Counted from the stretch's first letter, positions 18,677-28,123 are shown. The stretch: DNA of 64,000 nucleotides from Pantoea septica (GCF_002095575.1 NZ_MLJJ01000016.1:35835-99834), one strand, 5' to 3'. The notes: a model not told the origin generated them from the sequence alone. Numbers and translations are program-made.

Positions 18677-19105
18677 TCAGCGGCTGATACGGTTTCCGTG
18701 CTCATCAATAACCTGCTCGCCATCTTCTTTTGTAAAAGGCCCCTGCTGCGGATCTGGCAGAATGTCCAGAACCGCTTCAGACGGACGACAGAGCTTTGTG
18801 CCGAGAGGCGTCACAACTACCGGACGGTTAATGAGGATGGGGTGAGCCAGCATGGCATCCAGCAGTTCTTCATCGCTGAACCGGTCCTCTGCCAGACCCA
18901 GCTGCTCATAGGGCTCTGTATTTTTGCGCAGCAACGCGCGCACGCTAATCCCCATATCCGCAATCAGTTTTTGCAGCTCGTCGCGCGTCGGCGGCGTCTC
19001 CAGATACATAATCACTGAAGGCTCCACGCCACTGTTGCGGATAAGCGCCAGGGTATTACGGGACGTCCCGCAAGCCGGGTTGTGATAAATGGTGATATCA
19101 GTCAT
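18677..19105 (-). CDS. arsC: ArsC, glutaredoxin-coupled arsenate reductase
   Basis: A 142-residue enzyme reducing As(V) to As(III) with glutathione and glutaredoxin in the cytoplasm. The catalytic Cys12 lies in YHNPACGTSRNTLALI, and the arginines of the active site are present in NRPVVVTPLGTKLCRP, as in the plasmid R773 enzyme (141 aa). It is the last gene of the arsRBC operon on the minus strand, 49 bases after arsB. Sequence and length are complete. Confidence 0.95.
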   Translation of the reverse strand: MTDITIYHNPACGTSRNTLALIRNSGVEPSVIMYLETPPTRDELQKLIADMGISVRALLRKNTEPYEQLGLAEDRFSDEELLDAMLAHPILINRPVVVTPLGTKLCRPSEAVLDILPDPQQGPFTKEDGEQVIDEHGNRISR

Positions 19106-19154
19106 AAACGGTACTCCGTTACGGTGCTGCGCAGACGCAGCCCCGGGGTTAAGG

Positions 19155-20438
19155 TTAAACAGACAGGCGCAGGACCAGCGCCGCCAGCGTCACAAAAAGC
19201 ACCGGCAGGGTCATTACGATGCCCACGCGAAAGTAATAGCCCCAGCTGATGGTGATGTTTTTCTGCGCCAGAACGTGCAGCCACAGCAGGGTTGCCAGGC
19301 TGCCGATTGGGGTGATTTTCGGACCGAGATCGCAGCCGATGATGTTGGCGTAAACCATCGCCTCCTTTACCACTCCCTGAGCGGTACTGCCGTCAATGGA
19401 AAGCGCGCCAACCAGTACGGTAGGCATGTTGTTCATGACCGATGACAGGAAGGCCGTCAGAAAACCGGTGCCCAGCGTGGCACCCCAGACGCCGTGCTCC
19501 GCAAAGCGGTTCAGGATGGCAGAGAGATAATCCGTAAGTCCGGCGTTGCGCAGGCCATACACAACGAGATACATGCCCAGCGAGAAGATGACTATCTGCC
19601 AGGGCGCGCCCTTCAGCACCTTCCGGGTATCAATAGCGTGTCCTTTCCGCGCAACCAGCCAGAGAATAAATGCGGCTACCGCCGCGACCAGACTGACCGG
19701 CACGCCCAGCGGCTCCAGACCAAAAAAGCCGGCCAGAAGCAGGAGCAGCACCAGCCACCCGGTTTTAAAAGTGCGCATGTCACGGATAGCTTCCCGTGGC
19801 GTTTTCAGCTTAACCAGGTCATAGGTTGCCGGAATGTCTTTGCGAAAAAACAGATGCAGCATCACAAGCGTGGCCGCCACGGAGGCAATATTCACCGGCA
19901 CCATGACTGACGCATACTCACTGAAGCCCAGCTTAAAGAAATCCGCCGTCACGATGTTGACCAGGTTCGACACGATGAGCGGCAGGCTGGACGTGTCCGC
20001 GATAAAGCCAGCCGCCATCACAAATGCCAGCGTGGCCCCGGGGCTGAAGCCCAGCGCCAGCAGCATGGCGATAACAATGGGCGTCAGGATAAGTGCCGCG
20101 CCGTCATTAGCGAACAGCGCCGCCACCGCCGCACCCAGCAGAACAATATACGTGAACAGCAGCCTGCCCCTGCCGCCTCCCCAGCGGGAAACGTGCAGTG
20201 CCGCCCACTCAAAAAATCCTGACTCATCTAACAGCAGGCTGATGATGATGACCGCAATAAACGTGGCCGTGGCGTTCCAGACAATCTGCCAGACGGCCGG
20301 AATATCCCCGATATGCACTACGCCGGTCAGCAGCGCCAGCGCAGCCCCGATAAGGGCACTCCAGCCAATACTGAGCCCTTTCGGCTGCCAGATAACCAGC
20401 ACCAGCGTCAAAATAAAAATTGCACCCGCCAGAAACAT
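19155..20438 (-). CDS. arsB: ArsB, arsenite efflux permease
   Basis: A 427-residue inner-membrane antiporter that extrudes As(III)/Sb(III). The start is set at [19 protein letters not shown] (20438), the conserved ArsB N-terminus, behind a GGAGG; an upstream in-frame ATG at 20495 would add 19 unrelated residues across a probable promoter. About 12 hydrophobic segments are seen, and conserved stretches such as [13 protein letters not shown] and [11 protein letters not shown] are intact. It lies in arsR-arsB-arsC order without arsA or arsD, the chromosomal-type three-gene layout. Confidence 0.95.
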   Translation of the reverse strand: MFLAGAIFILTLVLVIWQPKGLSIGWSALIGAALALLTGVVHIGDIPAVWQIVWNATATFIAVIIISLLLDESGFFEWAALHVSRWGGGRGRLLFTYIVLLGAAVAALFANDGAALILTPIVIAMLLALGFSPGATLAFVMAAGFIADTSSLPLIVSNLVNIVTADFFKLGFSEYASVMVPVNIASVAATLVMLHLFFRKDIPATYDLVKLKTPREAIRDMRTFKTGWLVLLLLLAGFFGLEPLGVPVSLVAAVAAFILWLVARKGHAIDTRKVLKGAPWQIVIFSLGMYLVVYGLRNAGLTDYLSAILNRFAEHGVWGATLGTGFLTAFLSSVMNNMPTVLVGALSIDGSTAQGVVKEAMVYANIIGCDLGPKITPIGSLATLLWLHVLAQKNITISWGYYFRVGIVMTLPVLFVTLAALVLRLSV

Positions 20439-20490
20439 ATACCCTCCTTCAAAACTGCGCCTGTCAGAACTGGCACAACGACCCAATGAA

Positions 20491-20516
20491 TACATATACG
20501 TAAAAGCATATATGTA
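20491..20516. promoter_or_regulatory. Inverted repeat between arsR and arsB
   Basis: TACATATA...TATATGTA forms a perfect 8-bp inverted repeat with a 10-base spacer, just upstream of arsB. It resembles in style the dyad in front of arsR (20941-20962) and could be a second repressor site or an internal promoter element. Confidence 0.4.
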
Positions 20517-20527
20517 TGGTCAAATTT

Positions 20528-20881
20528 TTAAATGCAGACAGGTTTACCGTTAGTCATTGCGTTGTCCCGCTCAGCCTGCTGGCTGAGGTGCAGAATGTCA
20601 TCCCGCTGACACAGATAAGCCTGTTCAATGACGGCTGCCGCCCAGGCAGGCATGTGAGGTGACAGCCGGTAATGAATCCATTTGCCATCACGCCGGTCGA
20701 TAAGCAGGCCGCTGTCTCTGAGCAACGCAAGATGACGGGAAATTTTTGGCTGGGCTTCCCTGAGAATGGATGTGAGTTCACAGACGCAAAGCTCCCCCTT
20801 TTCCCGCAGTAGCAGCACCAGACTGAGTCGGGTTTCATCAGACAACGCTTTGAAAAGCTGAAGGGGGTTTAGGTGAACCAT
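20528..20881 (-). CDS. arsR: ArsR, As(III)-responsive repressor of the arsRBC operon
   Basis: A 117-residue winged-helix repressor, the same length as E. coli chromosomal ArsR. The As(III) site ELCVCEL (Cys-Val-Cys) is present, followed by the recognition helix QPKISRHLALLRDSGLL. The start is set at MVHLNPLQLFKALSDETR (20881); upstream in-frame codons belong to the promoter. Arsenite binding to the cysteines releases it from the operator upstream. It heads the minus-strand operon arsR-arsB-arsC. Confidence 0.93.
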   Translation of the reverse strand: MVHLNPLQLFKALSDETRLSLVLLLREKGELCVCELTSILREAQPKISRHLALLRDSGLLIDRRDGKWIHYRLSPHMPAWAAAVIEQAYLCQRDDILHLSQQAERDNAMTNGKPVCI

Positions 20882-20940
20882 GACAACTCCTGTGTATGAA
20901 GCAACAGGTAGTATCGCTACGTACAGACTGGCGATCAACT

Positions 20941-20962
20941 ATATATTCGAAAAAGAATATAT
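20941..20962. promoter_or_regulatory. Probable ArsR operator upstream of arsRBC
   Basis: ATATATTC-GAAAAA-GAATATAT is a perfect 8-bp inverted repeat placed 60 bases before arsR. ArsR operators are AT-rich dyads of this type. The assignment comes from position and symmetry. Confidence 0.6.
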
Positions 20963-21046
20963 ATCACCCCCGTTGCATATTCTTTTTTGCAAACCAGTTC
21001 TGTAATACAACCGAGCGTTAATCACGGGAGGATGTAATCGCTTAAT

Positions 21047-21070
21047 GTCCGCTTTTCGCTCTTAGCGGAC
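21047..21070. terminator. Hairpin between the ars promoter and the insertion element
   Basis: A GTCCGCT / AGCGGAC 7-bp stem with a 10-base loop is followed by TTTG. It lies between the arsRBC promoter and the IS110-type element and may terminate transcription running right; it could also be a vestige of the former neighbour. The surrounding 20963-21125 shows no gene. Confidence 0.4.
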
Positions 21071-21124
21071 TTTGCCTTGTTCATAGTGTCTGTTCTATGA
21101 ACTACGCCTTTAATATCTGGACGG

Positions 21125-22180
21125 ACATCAGGTATGTACCAGGGAATTTGAAATCTCGTCACAGAATGCGGTACCTGTTTTCAGTACACCGTAACACCAG
21201 TGCACCAGTTTTCTCATCAGGGCACCAATGGCCACCATTTTTGGCTTTCCTCGCAGGCACAGCTCATTGTACATATTGCGCATCCGCTTATTGTGAATTT
21301 TTCCGCAAAGGGCTGACATATAAAGCTTTGCTCTTAACTGAGGAGGGCCTATTTTCGACATGCGGGAGCGATTGCGTACCGACGTGCCTGAACGCTTCTC
21401 CACAGGCACCACCCCCAGAAAAGCTGCAGCCTGTTCAGCTGACTCAATATTATAGCTGCGCAGCACGACCAGCATGTGCATTCCCAGCTGCGGCCCGACA
21501 GACTTAATCGATGTCAGCAGGCTGAAATCCCGCTTCAGGTCAGGACAAGCCTGGATGTGCGCTTTGATTTGTCGCTCGATGCTGTCTACCTCTTCACGAA
21601 GCAGATGCGCCATGCGCATGCAGGAACTGATGACATCTGCAGGCGTATAGGTTGACAGGTATTTTTCCAGGCGATTCTCCTCACGCACGGCATCGCCCAG
21701 CAGCACATCCCTGCGACGTAAGAGCGCACTGAGATGTCTGATTTCAGGTGCCGGCGGCTTCCAGCGATGTGGCTTTTTCAGGAGTGCGTAACAGGCCAGC
21801 ATGTATGCATCGACTTTGTCCGTTTTCGTCATGATCCCCATGCCGCGGGCAAATTCTCTGCTACGGTGAGGGTTAGCCAGTGACACACAGAAACCTGCGT
21901 CATATAAGTCAGTGGCCAGCCGCTCGTGATAAACACCGGTTGCTTCCATAACCAAATGAACGTCCTGCGGACCGCAGTGCTGGAGCCTGAGCCAGCGAAT
22001 TATGTTATCTGTTGCGCTCCGATCATTCCGGATATTGCGCGTTTTGATGCGACCTTTGATACCGTCATAAAGCATGCACAGATCAAGCGTGCTTTTGCTT
22101 ACGTCTACACCCACTGGAAACATAGTTTCGCTCCTCTCACATAAACCGTCACGCCTGTTTGCCTTGTACATACGGAGTCG
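21125..22180 (-). mobile_element. IS110-family insertion sequence (IS1111-like subterminal repeats)
   Basis: The element consists of the transposase gene plus short flanks. Near its ends lie matching 14-base inverted motifs: GTATGTACCAGGGA at 21132-21145 and, reversed, GTATGTACAAGGCA at 22160-22173 (12 of 14 match). Subterminal inverted repeats are typical of the IS1111 subgroup, while most IS110 members lack them. The left motif overlaps the last codons of the transposase. Exact ends and target site cannot be fixed without an empty site. Confidence 0.65.
21128..22123 (-). CDS. IS110-family transposase (DEDD)
   Basis: A 331-residue transposase starting at MFPVGVDVSKSTLDLCML (22123). The N-terminal RuvC-like DEDD domain shows D7 in GVDVSK, the Glu in VMEATGVYHE and the Asp pair in KTDKVDAYML. 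The C-terminal transposase-20 domain contains SIKSVGPQLG and FLGVVPVEKRSGTS. The IS110 family moves site-specifically as circles, with a bridge RNA from the non-coding end described for some members. The frame is intact. Confidence 0.93.
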   Translation of the reverse strand: MFPVGVDVSKSTLDLCMLYDGIKGRIKTRNIRNDRSATDNIIRWLRLQHCGPQDVHLVMEATGVYHERLATDLYDAGFCVSLANPHRSREFARGMGIMTKTDKVDAYMLACYALLKKPHRWKPPAPEIRHLSALLRRRDVLLGDAVREENRLEKYLSTYTPADVISSCMRMAHLLREEVDSIERQIKAHIQACPDLKRDFSLLTSIKSVGPQLGMHMLVVLRSYNIESAEQAAAFLGVVPVEKRSGTSVRNRSRMSKIGPPQLRAKLYMSALCGKIHNKRMRNMYNELCLRGKPKMVAIGALMRKLVHWCYGVLKTGTAFCDEISNSLVHT

Positions 22181-22340
22181 AGCTCCCGGTAACCGTTCAA
22201 CCTGATGTGCTGGCGTGAAAGGTGAAGCGGAGGGCCTGATGCTGCTAAACAACGTTCAGTCTGTTAATGACCTTAAGGACAAGGGCGGGCTCGCTCTGCT
22301 TCAGTGGTGGTAGCTAATCACCACATAATCTTAGATACAA

Positions 22341-22495
22341 GGGCAAGGGATGGGAGCGGTGAAACCTATCAAAACGGAACCGGCTTCGCCGTGCTACCGG
22401 CGCCATGCAGCTCTTGTGCAATATGTGGCTGCTTCTGGCGCCTCTATGCCGCTAAAGCGGCATTCAGGGGCAGGCTGCGCACTGCTCGCCCGCCT
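22341..22495. repeat. Dispersed ~150-bp repeat, copy 2
   Basis: Second copy of the element at 13964-14115, same orientation, starting GGGCAAGGGATGGG. It lies in the 570-base gap between the IS and the umuD'-like fragment. The rest of this gap (22181-22340 and 22496-22691) shows no gene that I can support. Confidence 0.7.
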
Positions 22496-22691
22496 CAAGG
22501 AAATAACGTCAGGAAAATTTACTCACAGCTCAGCCTTTTCTGTAGCGATCTCTGGCATTGTGGCGGTCTCCTGCTGCCAGTCGTGCTGCATATTCTGACT
22601 GCAGTAATCGCAGTAATTCTGGGATAAGAGCAGGCGTCACAGGCCACGGAAGGCTAAAATCTACGTCAAGAAGCTGATAAAGGAAGGATAA

Positions 22692-22825
22692 ATGGCATTT
22701 CAGAACCCGGCGCAGAACTATGAGGAAAAGCGGCTCAACCTTGGTGATATGGTCAGCCTTTCCACACACTCAATCTACCTGATGCGCAGCGCCAGCGATT
22801 ATCCGGAAGTTGGGGTTGATCGAAT
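22692..22825 (+). pseudogene. Truncated UmuD'-like gene fragment
   Basis: The first ~43 residues (MAFQNPAQNYEEKRLNLGDM...) closely match the N-terminus of the intact UmuD'-like protein at 54427-54813, including the DYPEVG segment around the serine position. After that the sequence changes to unrelated, integrase-like code. A good ribosome site (AAGGAAGGA) remains. The fragment lacks the catalytic core and C-terminal part and should be non-functional. It marks an illegitimate junction between an SOS module and another element. Confidence 0.75.
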
Positions 22826-23129
22826 ATCACATATGATTAGCGTATTTATTGACCATGCCCCTGACACCTTCAGTCTTACAAGTCCGGCAATGTAATATGA
22901 TTTGGGTGATTCTTATTGCACAAATTCTTTCTGGAGTAATTGCCCGCATCGTATGACTTGTACCGGATACGACTTCAACCTTCCCAAAAATAGTGCAAAA
23001 AGCTTACTTATTAAAAGCAACTCGTCCGTAAAACGTTATATGGAGGAAGTGCCTATGACAAGTGATGAAAAGACGATAATTGAGAGATATATACAGAAAC
23101 TGAATGTAGCCATAAAAAAGGATCCATAA
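22826..23129 (+). pseudogene. Remnant resembling the Cys-rich C-terminus of a large tyrosine recombinase
   Basis: In one continuous frame, broken by a single TAA at 22893-22895, the sequence reads HAPDTFSLTSPAM then YDLGDSYCTNSFWSNCPHRM and TCTGYDFNLPKNSAK. The CPHRM-TCxxYDF(x)LPK arrangement recalls the zinc-finger-like tail found after the catalytic domain in some large site-specific integrases of genomic islands. The catalytic Arg/His/Tyr part is missing, so only a tail survives. The family call is from memory of the motif and is tentative; the decay by fusion and stop is seen directly. Confidence 0.4.
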
Positions 23130-23402
23130 TGCATTAGTTATCTTCTTATTGAAAAACCTTATTAACAATCAAGTCAAAGTAGAATTAAACCTCTAAATAA
23201 ATAATAAAAAATCATTAACACTGTCTTTCATACTACTGGTCAGATAGAAAAAGAAGGCCCGCCACAGTCAGACGGGCCGGCTGAACTCAGCCAGAAAGTT
23301 TTAACAACCATATGATTAATGAGGGTAAATCACACAACATCCGGGACACAATTGAAAGCTCATGAGAACCAAAGGCACTCCTGTATAACAGGGTGATGAA
23401 AG
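23130..23402. other. AT-rich non-coding spacer before the pco region
   Basis: No gene is seen. A GGCCCG...CGGGCC inverted repeat (about 23256-23278) may terminate transcription of the pcoE-like gene arriving from the right. Confidence 0.4.
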
Positions 23403-23645
23403 CTATTGTCCCTGCTGCAGCATTTTGCGATGCATATCAATAATGCTCTGGTGTGCCGGAGAATTTGCATTGTTCATAGTTTCATGTGCAATAATTGCCT
23501 GCTCATGTTCATTCACAGACGTGGACTTAGACATTGACATGCAATTCATACTGGCACATTCACCGTTTTTTTCCGGCACCTGATTCGCCCATGCCGATGT
23601 AACAGTCAGCATGGTTACGGCTGTAACAAGGATAAATTTTTTCAT
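23403..23645 (-). CDS. PcoE/SilE-like periplasmic metal-binding protein, single-repeat form
   Basis: An 80-residue protein with a signal peptide (MKKFILVTAVTMLTVTSAWA). The mature part has a Met/Cys-rich segment (ECASMNCMSMSKS) and one copy of the NEHEQAIIAHETMNN...AHQ unit that SilE (43966-44397) carries more than once. PcoE and SilE are small periplasmic chaperones that bind Cu or Ag through His and Met. This one is about half the usual length. It is divergent from pcoA with two cop-box sites between, so it is probably under PcoR or SilR control. Confidence 0.8.
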   Translation of the reverse strand: MKKFILVTAVTMLTVTSAWANQVPEKNGECASMNCMSMSKSTSVNEHEQAIIAHETMNNANSPAHQSIIDMHRKMLQQGQ

Positions 23646-23751
23646 TTAAGACTCCTTCGCATTCAATAATAAAAACCAGCTTTTAGCCAGGTGGTGTATC
23701 ACTGCTTCAGTGGTTTCTATCGTAGAGTAAAAATGAAAGCGCAGGTTAAAT

Positions 23752-23803
23752 ATGACAGAAATGTAATTTAAATCAGCTTCTTTCAACATGACAGGATTGT
23801 AAT
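23752..23803. promoter_or_regulatory. Two copper-box-like PcoR/CusR-type sites
   Basis: ATGACAGAAATGTAAT (23752-23767) and ATGACAGGATTGTAAT (23788-23803) are near-identical elements 36 bases apart in the divergent region between the pcoE-like gene and pcoA. They match the pattern TGACA-N4-TGTAAT described for copper-responsive response-regulator boxes. They probably serve both promoters. Confidence 0.7.
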
Positions 23804-23925
23804 CATCTGCTCAGCCTGGCTGTGATAGTTTGCAGTTATTCATATAAACATTCTTTCACAGACAGTACTGGCACATCAGAATCAGGATGTTTTTCTGACT
23901 GAAGTACCTATTTCGGAGCACAGTC

Positions 23926-25740
23926 ATGCCGCTAAATAGTTCACGCCGCGACTTTATAAAAGGGATTACAGTTGCCGGGATTGTCGGAGGAGTTGGCCTG
24001 CGATCCTTTGATGCGTTTTCAGCAGTGAGTCTGATGAGCGCACGCACCATGACCGGAACTGAATTTGATTTATTTATCGCAGAAACTCCGCTCAATATCA
24101 CGGGTAACCCCCGTTATGCCAAAACAATTAATGCCGGTTTACCGGGCCCGCTGCTGCGCTGGAAAGAAGGAGATACCGTTACGCTGCGCGTCAGAAACCG
24201 ACTCGATGAACCTACCTCCATACACTGGCACGGCATTATCCTGCCTGCCAACATGGATGGCGTCCCGGGTCTCAGCTTCCACGGCATAGAGCCGGATAAC
24301 ACCTACGTCTACTCCTTCCGTGTAAAGCAAAATGGAACCTACTGGTATCACAGTCATTCCGGTCTGCAGGAGCAGGAAGGTGTGTACGGACCAATCATTA
24401 TTGATGCTGCAGATCCGGAACCGTTTACATATGACCGGGAGCATGTGGTCATGCTGACGGACTGGTCTGATGAAAATGCGTCTGCCATTCTCGCAAAGCT
24501 TAAAAAACAGTCTGATTATTACAACTTTGCCAAACCTACCGCACGTGAGTTCTTCAGGGATGCCCGGGAAAAAGGCCTCAGCAATACGCTGGCGGACCGC
24601 AAGATGTGGGCTGAAATGAAAATGAACCCGACCGACCTCGCCGACGTCAGTGGAGCTACGTACACCTACCTGATGAACGGTCAGGGGCCAGCAAAAAACT
24701 GGACTGGTCTTTTCCGTAAGGGTGAAAAAATTCGCCTGCGCTTTATTAACGGCTCTGCCATGACTTACTTCGACGTGCGGATCCCCGGCCTGAAGATGAC
24801 CGTGGTTGCCGCTGATGGTCAGTATGTCAACCCTGTCGCCGTAGATGAATTCCGCATTGCTGTTGCTGAAACTTATGATGTCATCGTTGAACCGGCTCAG
24901 GATGCCTATACCATTTTCGCACAGTCGATGGACCGAAGCGGTTATGCACGGGGGACGCTCGCCTCACGTGAGGGGCTTTCAGCCCCCGTCCCCTCTGTCG
25001 ACGCCCGGCCCTGGCTGACCATGGATGATATGGGCATGGGAGGCATGGATCATGGAAGCATGGGCGCAATGGATCACAGCAGCATGGCTGATGCAGGGCA
25101 GATGCAGGGCATGGATGGCGGTGAAATGCAGGGCATGGATGGCAACAGCATGCCTGCCGCTGCAGCCGGCAGCATGGCGGGCATGGATCACAGCAGTATG
25201 GCTGGAATGAGTGACATGCAAAAGCATCCGGCTTCTGAAACCGGTAATCCTCTGGTCGATATGCAGGCCATGATGCCCACTCCTAAACTCAGCGATCCGG
25301 GTATCGGGCTGCGTAATAACGGACGTAAGGTCCTGACATATGCCGATCTGAAAAGCACGTTCGAAGACCCGGACGGGCGAGAGCCGTCACGTACCATCGA
25401 ACTTCACCTCACCGGGCACATGGAAAAATTTGCCTGGTCTTTTAACGGCATAAAATTTTCTGATTCAGAGCCCGTCACACTCCGGTACGGCGAGCGAGTC
25501 CGTATCGTACTCGTTAATGACACCATGATGACTCACCCGATTCATCTTCATGGCATGTGGAGCGATCTGGAAGATGAGGAGGGTAATTTCCTTGTCCGTA
25601 AGCACACCATTGATATGCCACCGGGAACCCGCCGCAGTTATCGGGTTACCGCTGATGCGCTGGGCCGCTGGGCTTATCACTGTCACCTGCTGTTTCATAT
25701 GGAAACCGGCATGTTCCGCGAAGTCCGGGTAATTGAGTGA
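23926..25740 (+). CDS. pcoA: PcoA/CopA, periplasmic multicopper oxidase
   Basis: A 604-residue enzyme exported by the Tat route (SRRDFIKG twin-arginine motif, residues 6-13). It oxidises Cu(I) to less toxic Cu(II) in the periplasm. The copper ligands are visible: IHWHG, YWYHSH, HPIHLHG and [15 protein letters not shown]. Between residues ~365 and 430 is a Met/His-rich linker with repeated MDHSSM/MQGMDG units, a copper-loading region typical of CopA/PcoA. It starts the pcoABCD operon. Confidence 0.95.
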   Translation: MPLNSSRRDFIKGITVAGIVGGVGLRSFDAFSAVSLMSARTMTGTEFDLFIAETPLNITGNPRYAKTINAGLPGPLLRWKEGDTVTLRVRNRLDEPTSIHWHGIILPANMDGVPGLSFHGIEPDNTYVYSFRVKQNGTYWYHSHSGLQEQEGVYGPIIIDAADPEPFTYDREHVVMLTDWSDENASAILAKLKKQSDYYNFAKPTAREFFRDAREKGLSNTLADRKMWAEMKMNPTDLADVSGATYTYLMNGQGPAKNWTGLFRKGEKIRLRFINGSAMTYFDVRIPGLKMTVVAADGQYVNPVAVDEFRIAVAETYDVIVEPAQDAYTIFAQSMDRSGYARGTLASREGLSAPVPSVDARPWLTMDDMGMGGMDHGSMGAMDHSSMADAGQMQGMDGGEMQGMDGNSMPAAAAGSMAGMDHSSMAGMSDMQKHPASETGNPLVDMQAMMPTPKLSDPGIGLRNNGRKVLTYADLKSTFEDPDGREPSRTIELHLTGHMEKFAWSFNGIKFSDSEPVTLRYGERVRIVLVNDTMMTHPIHLHGMWSDLEDEEGNFLVRKHTIDMPPGTRRSYRVTADALGRWAYHCHLLFHMETGMFREVRVIE

Positions 25741-25750
25741 GGTACTTCTG

Positions 25751-26767
25751 ATGTCAGTTTCTGAACGCATTAACAAGAAAAAAATCATTTCCTGCCCTGC
25801 AGCCAGCCTGCTGATTTTATCAGCATTTTCTGGCAGTTATATATCCACAGCACGGGCCGCAGATTCTGCATCGATGCCCAGTATGCAGGGGCACGACATG
25901 AAAGGCATGGACCATTCAAAAATGAGTGGCATGGATCATTCTGGTATGGAAAACATGACCGGGATGGATCACTCCGGAATGGGAAACATGGCGGGTATGG
26001 AAAGTATGTCCGGAATGGATGGCATGGAGTCTATGCAGCCAGCCGCCCCGACTGAGAGCCGCACACCGATTCCGGCATTGACCGATGCCGATCGGCGGGC
26101 AGCATTTCCGGATGTACACGGGCATAAAGTGCACGACAGCAGCATTAACTGGTATGTGCTGGCCGACCAGCTGGAGTGGCAAAAAAACAATGATTCCGGC
26201 GGGTTCAGCTGGGATGTCAGCGGCTGGGTTGGTGGCGATATAGATCGCCTCTGGTTACGCAGTGAAGGTGAAACCAGCAAAGGAAAAACGGAAAGCGCCG
26301 AAGTTCAGGCTCTCTGGGGACACGCAGTCTCACCGTGGTGGGACGTCGTCGCCGGTGCGCGTCAGGATTTCAGGCCCGGCCGGCAGCAGACCTGGCTTGC
26401 TGCCGGTTTTCAGGGGATGCCGCTTTATAACCTGGAAACCGAGCTGACCGCGTTTGCCGGTGAAAGGGGTCGGACGGCTTTGCGTTTTGAGACTGAATAT
26501 GACGTGTTGCTGACCAACAGGCTGATCCTGCAGCCATCACTGGAGGCGAATGTCTTCAGCAAAGATGATAAAGACCGGGAGATCGGAAAAGGGCTGTCTA
26601 ATACCGAACTCTCGCTGCGGCTTCGTTATGAAGTGAGGCGTGAATTTGCGCCCTATATCGGAGTTTCATGGAATCAGCTGTACGGCAATACCGCCGACAT
26701 GGCCGCCCGCGAGGGAGAAAAGGATAACGAAGTACGTTTCCTGCTCGGAGCCCGCGTGTGGTTCTGA
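25751..26767 (+). CDS. pcoB: PcoB, outer-membrane copper resistance protein
   Basis: A 338-residue protein with a signal peptide, then a Met/His/Gly-rich segment with repeated GMDHS(G/K)M motifs (about residues 40-95). The remainder is the CopB domain, a beta-barrel rich in alternating patterns, ending in a C-terminal aromatic (LGARVWF) as usual for outer-membrane proteins. The start is set at ATG 25751, just after pcoA. It works with PcoA in periplasmic copper sequestration or oxidation. Confidence 0.93.
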   Translation: MSVSERINKKKIISCPAASLLILSAFSGSYISTARAADSASMPSMQGHDMKGMDHSKMSGMDHSGMENMTGMDHSGMGNMAGMESMSGMDGMESMQPAAPTESRTPIPALTDADRRAAFPDVHGHKVHDSSINWYVLADQLEWQKNNDSGGFSWDVSGWVGGDIDRLWLRSEGETSKGKTESAEVQALWGHAVSPWWDVVAGARQDFRPGRQQTWLAAGFQGMPLYNLETELTAFAGERGRTALRFETEYDVLLTNRLILQPSLEANVFSKDDKDREIGKGLSNTELSLRLRYEVRREFAPYIGVSWNQLYGNTADMAAREGEKDNEVRFLLGARVWF

Positions 26768-26805
26768 AGTAGTTAATCTTAATAAACAACAAGACAGGTA
26801 TGACT

Positions 26806-27186
26806 ATGAAATATTCTTTTGCTACTTACGCCATCGCTGTTGCTGCTTCTTTTGCCGCATTCACTGCACAGGCACACCCGGAGCTGGCCTCCTCTGTTCC
26901 TGCAGACAAGTCGCAGGTATCCGCTCCTGCGAAAGTTGAACTGCACTTTACAGAAAACCTGGTTACGAAATTTTCAGGTGCCCGCCTGGTCATGACGGCA
27001 ATGCCGGGCATGTCCTCTCATTCACCCATGCCTGTAGCCGCGAAAGTAGCAGCAGGCAGCGATCCAAAAACGATGGTGATTACACCAGCTAAGCCTCTTG
27101 GCGCCGGTACCTATAAAGTGGAATGGCGCGCTGTCTCTTCCGATACGCATCCGCGCACCGGTAACTACAGTTTTGATGTGAAGTAA
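26806..27186 (+). CDS. pcoC: PcoC/CopC, periplasmic copper carrier
   Basis: A 126-residue protein with a signal peptide ending in TAQA, leaving the mature N-terminus HPELASSVP; the N-terminal His is a Cu(II) ligand in CopC. The Met-rich Cu(I) loop MTAMPGMSSHSPMP is present, as is the C-terminal SSDTHPRTGNY. ATG 26806 has better ribosome-site spacing than ATG 26800. It delivers copper to PcoD in the model for this family. Confidence 0.93.
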   Translation: MKYSFATYAIAVAASFAAFTAQAHPELASSVPADKSQVSAPAKVELHFTENLVTKFSGARLVMTAMPGMSSHSPMPVAAKVAAGSDPKTMVITPAKPLGAGTYKVEWRAVSSDTHPRTGNYSFDVK

Positions 27187-27190
27187 TATC

Positions 27191-28123
27191 ATGAACGATC
27201 AGACCTTTATTGTTATCCGTTTTTTTCTTTATCTGGACCTGATGGTTTTATTTGGTCTGCCCTTATTTGAACTGTATGCCGTCAGGGGAAAACTTAAAAA
27301 ATCGGTGTCACTTTTCAGCGTCTGGTCGTTCTACTTCCTGTTGATTTCGGCAGGCATTGTTTTATCGCTGGCTAATATGCTGCTTGTCGCTAAGGCAATG
27401 AGCGGCATGACTGATGTCGGCGAAATTACGCTTCACATTATGGAGATGGTAATCGGGGAAACAGCCGTCGGCCTGAGCTGGGTTATACGCCTGATTGCGC
27501 TGTTAATCGCTTTTATGGGGCTGGGGTTACGTCTGCGCAATGCCCGCATATCCCATTATGTACTGACTCTGTCAGGAGGCGTTGCACTGTCTACGCTTGC
27601 CTGGGGTGGCCATGCTGCAATGAATGACGGGCCTGATTACTGGCTTCACCTTTTGAGTGATATAGTTCATTTGTCGGCAGCGGGAGCATGGGTTGGAGCC
27701 CTGGCGGCATTCAGTATCCTGCTGTGCCTGAAAAAAGTTGAAAATGCCGGTCACGCTCGTCAGCTTTCTGATGCGCTGACAGGATTTGGCAGAACAGGGT
27801 CTGTGATTGTTGTCAGCATCGTTCTGACCGCCGGGATTAATTTTTTCTATATTGTTGACGATCCCTTCCGGACGCTGCCGGGCAGTCATTACGGGTTACT
27901 ATTGCTTACCAAAACCGCACTTTTCTTTGTGATGCTGTTGCTGGCGGCCGCTAACCGCTTCAGGCTGGCTCCCAGACTGGAAACCGCCCTGAGTCAGGGC
28001 AGGTATAAGACAGGAATTGCACTGATGCGCAGAAGTATTATCACAGAGTTCAGTGTATCCATCCTGATCCTCGCAACCGTAGCATGGCTTGGCACCCTGT
28101 CGCCCGGCTCGGGTATGGAGTAA
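27191..28123 (+). CDS. pcoD: PcoD/CopD, inner-membrane copper transporter
   Basis: A 310-residue polytopic membrane protein with about eight hydrophobic segments and conserved histidines (WGGHAAMN, WLHLLSDIVHLSAAG). The CopD family is thought to move copper into the cytoplasm in partnership with CopC. It starts five bases after the pcoC stop and ends 28 bases before pcoR. Confidence 0.93.
   Translation: MNDQTFIVIRFFLYLDLMVLFGLPLFELYAVRGKLKKSVSLFSVWSFYFLLISAGIVLSLANMLLVAKAMSGMTDVGEITLHIMEMVIGETAVGLSWVIRLIALLIAFMGLGLRLRNARISHYVLTLSGGVALSTLAWGGHAAMNDGPDYWLHLLSDIVHLSAAGAWVGALAAFSILLCLKKVENAGHARQLSDALTGFGRTGSVIVVSIVLTAGINFFYIVDDPFRTLPGSHYGLLLLTKTALFFVMLLLAAANRFRLAPRLETALSQGRYKTGIALMRRSIITEFSVSILILATVAWLGTLSPGSGME

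Noticed and set aside
22902..23129. Independent 75-residue gene
   Set aside because: It is in frame with the sequence before the stop at 22893 and looks like the tail of a decayed recombinase, not a free-standing gene.
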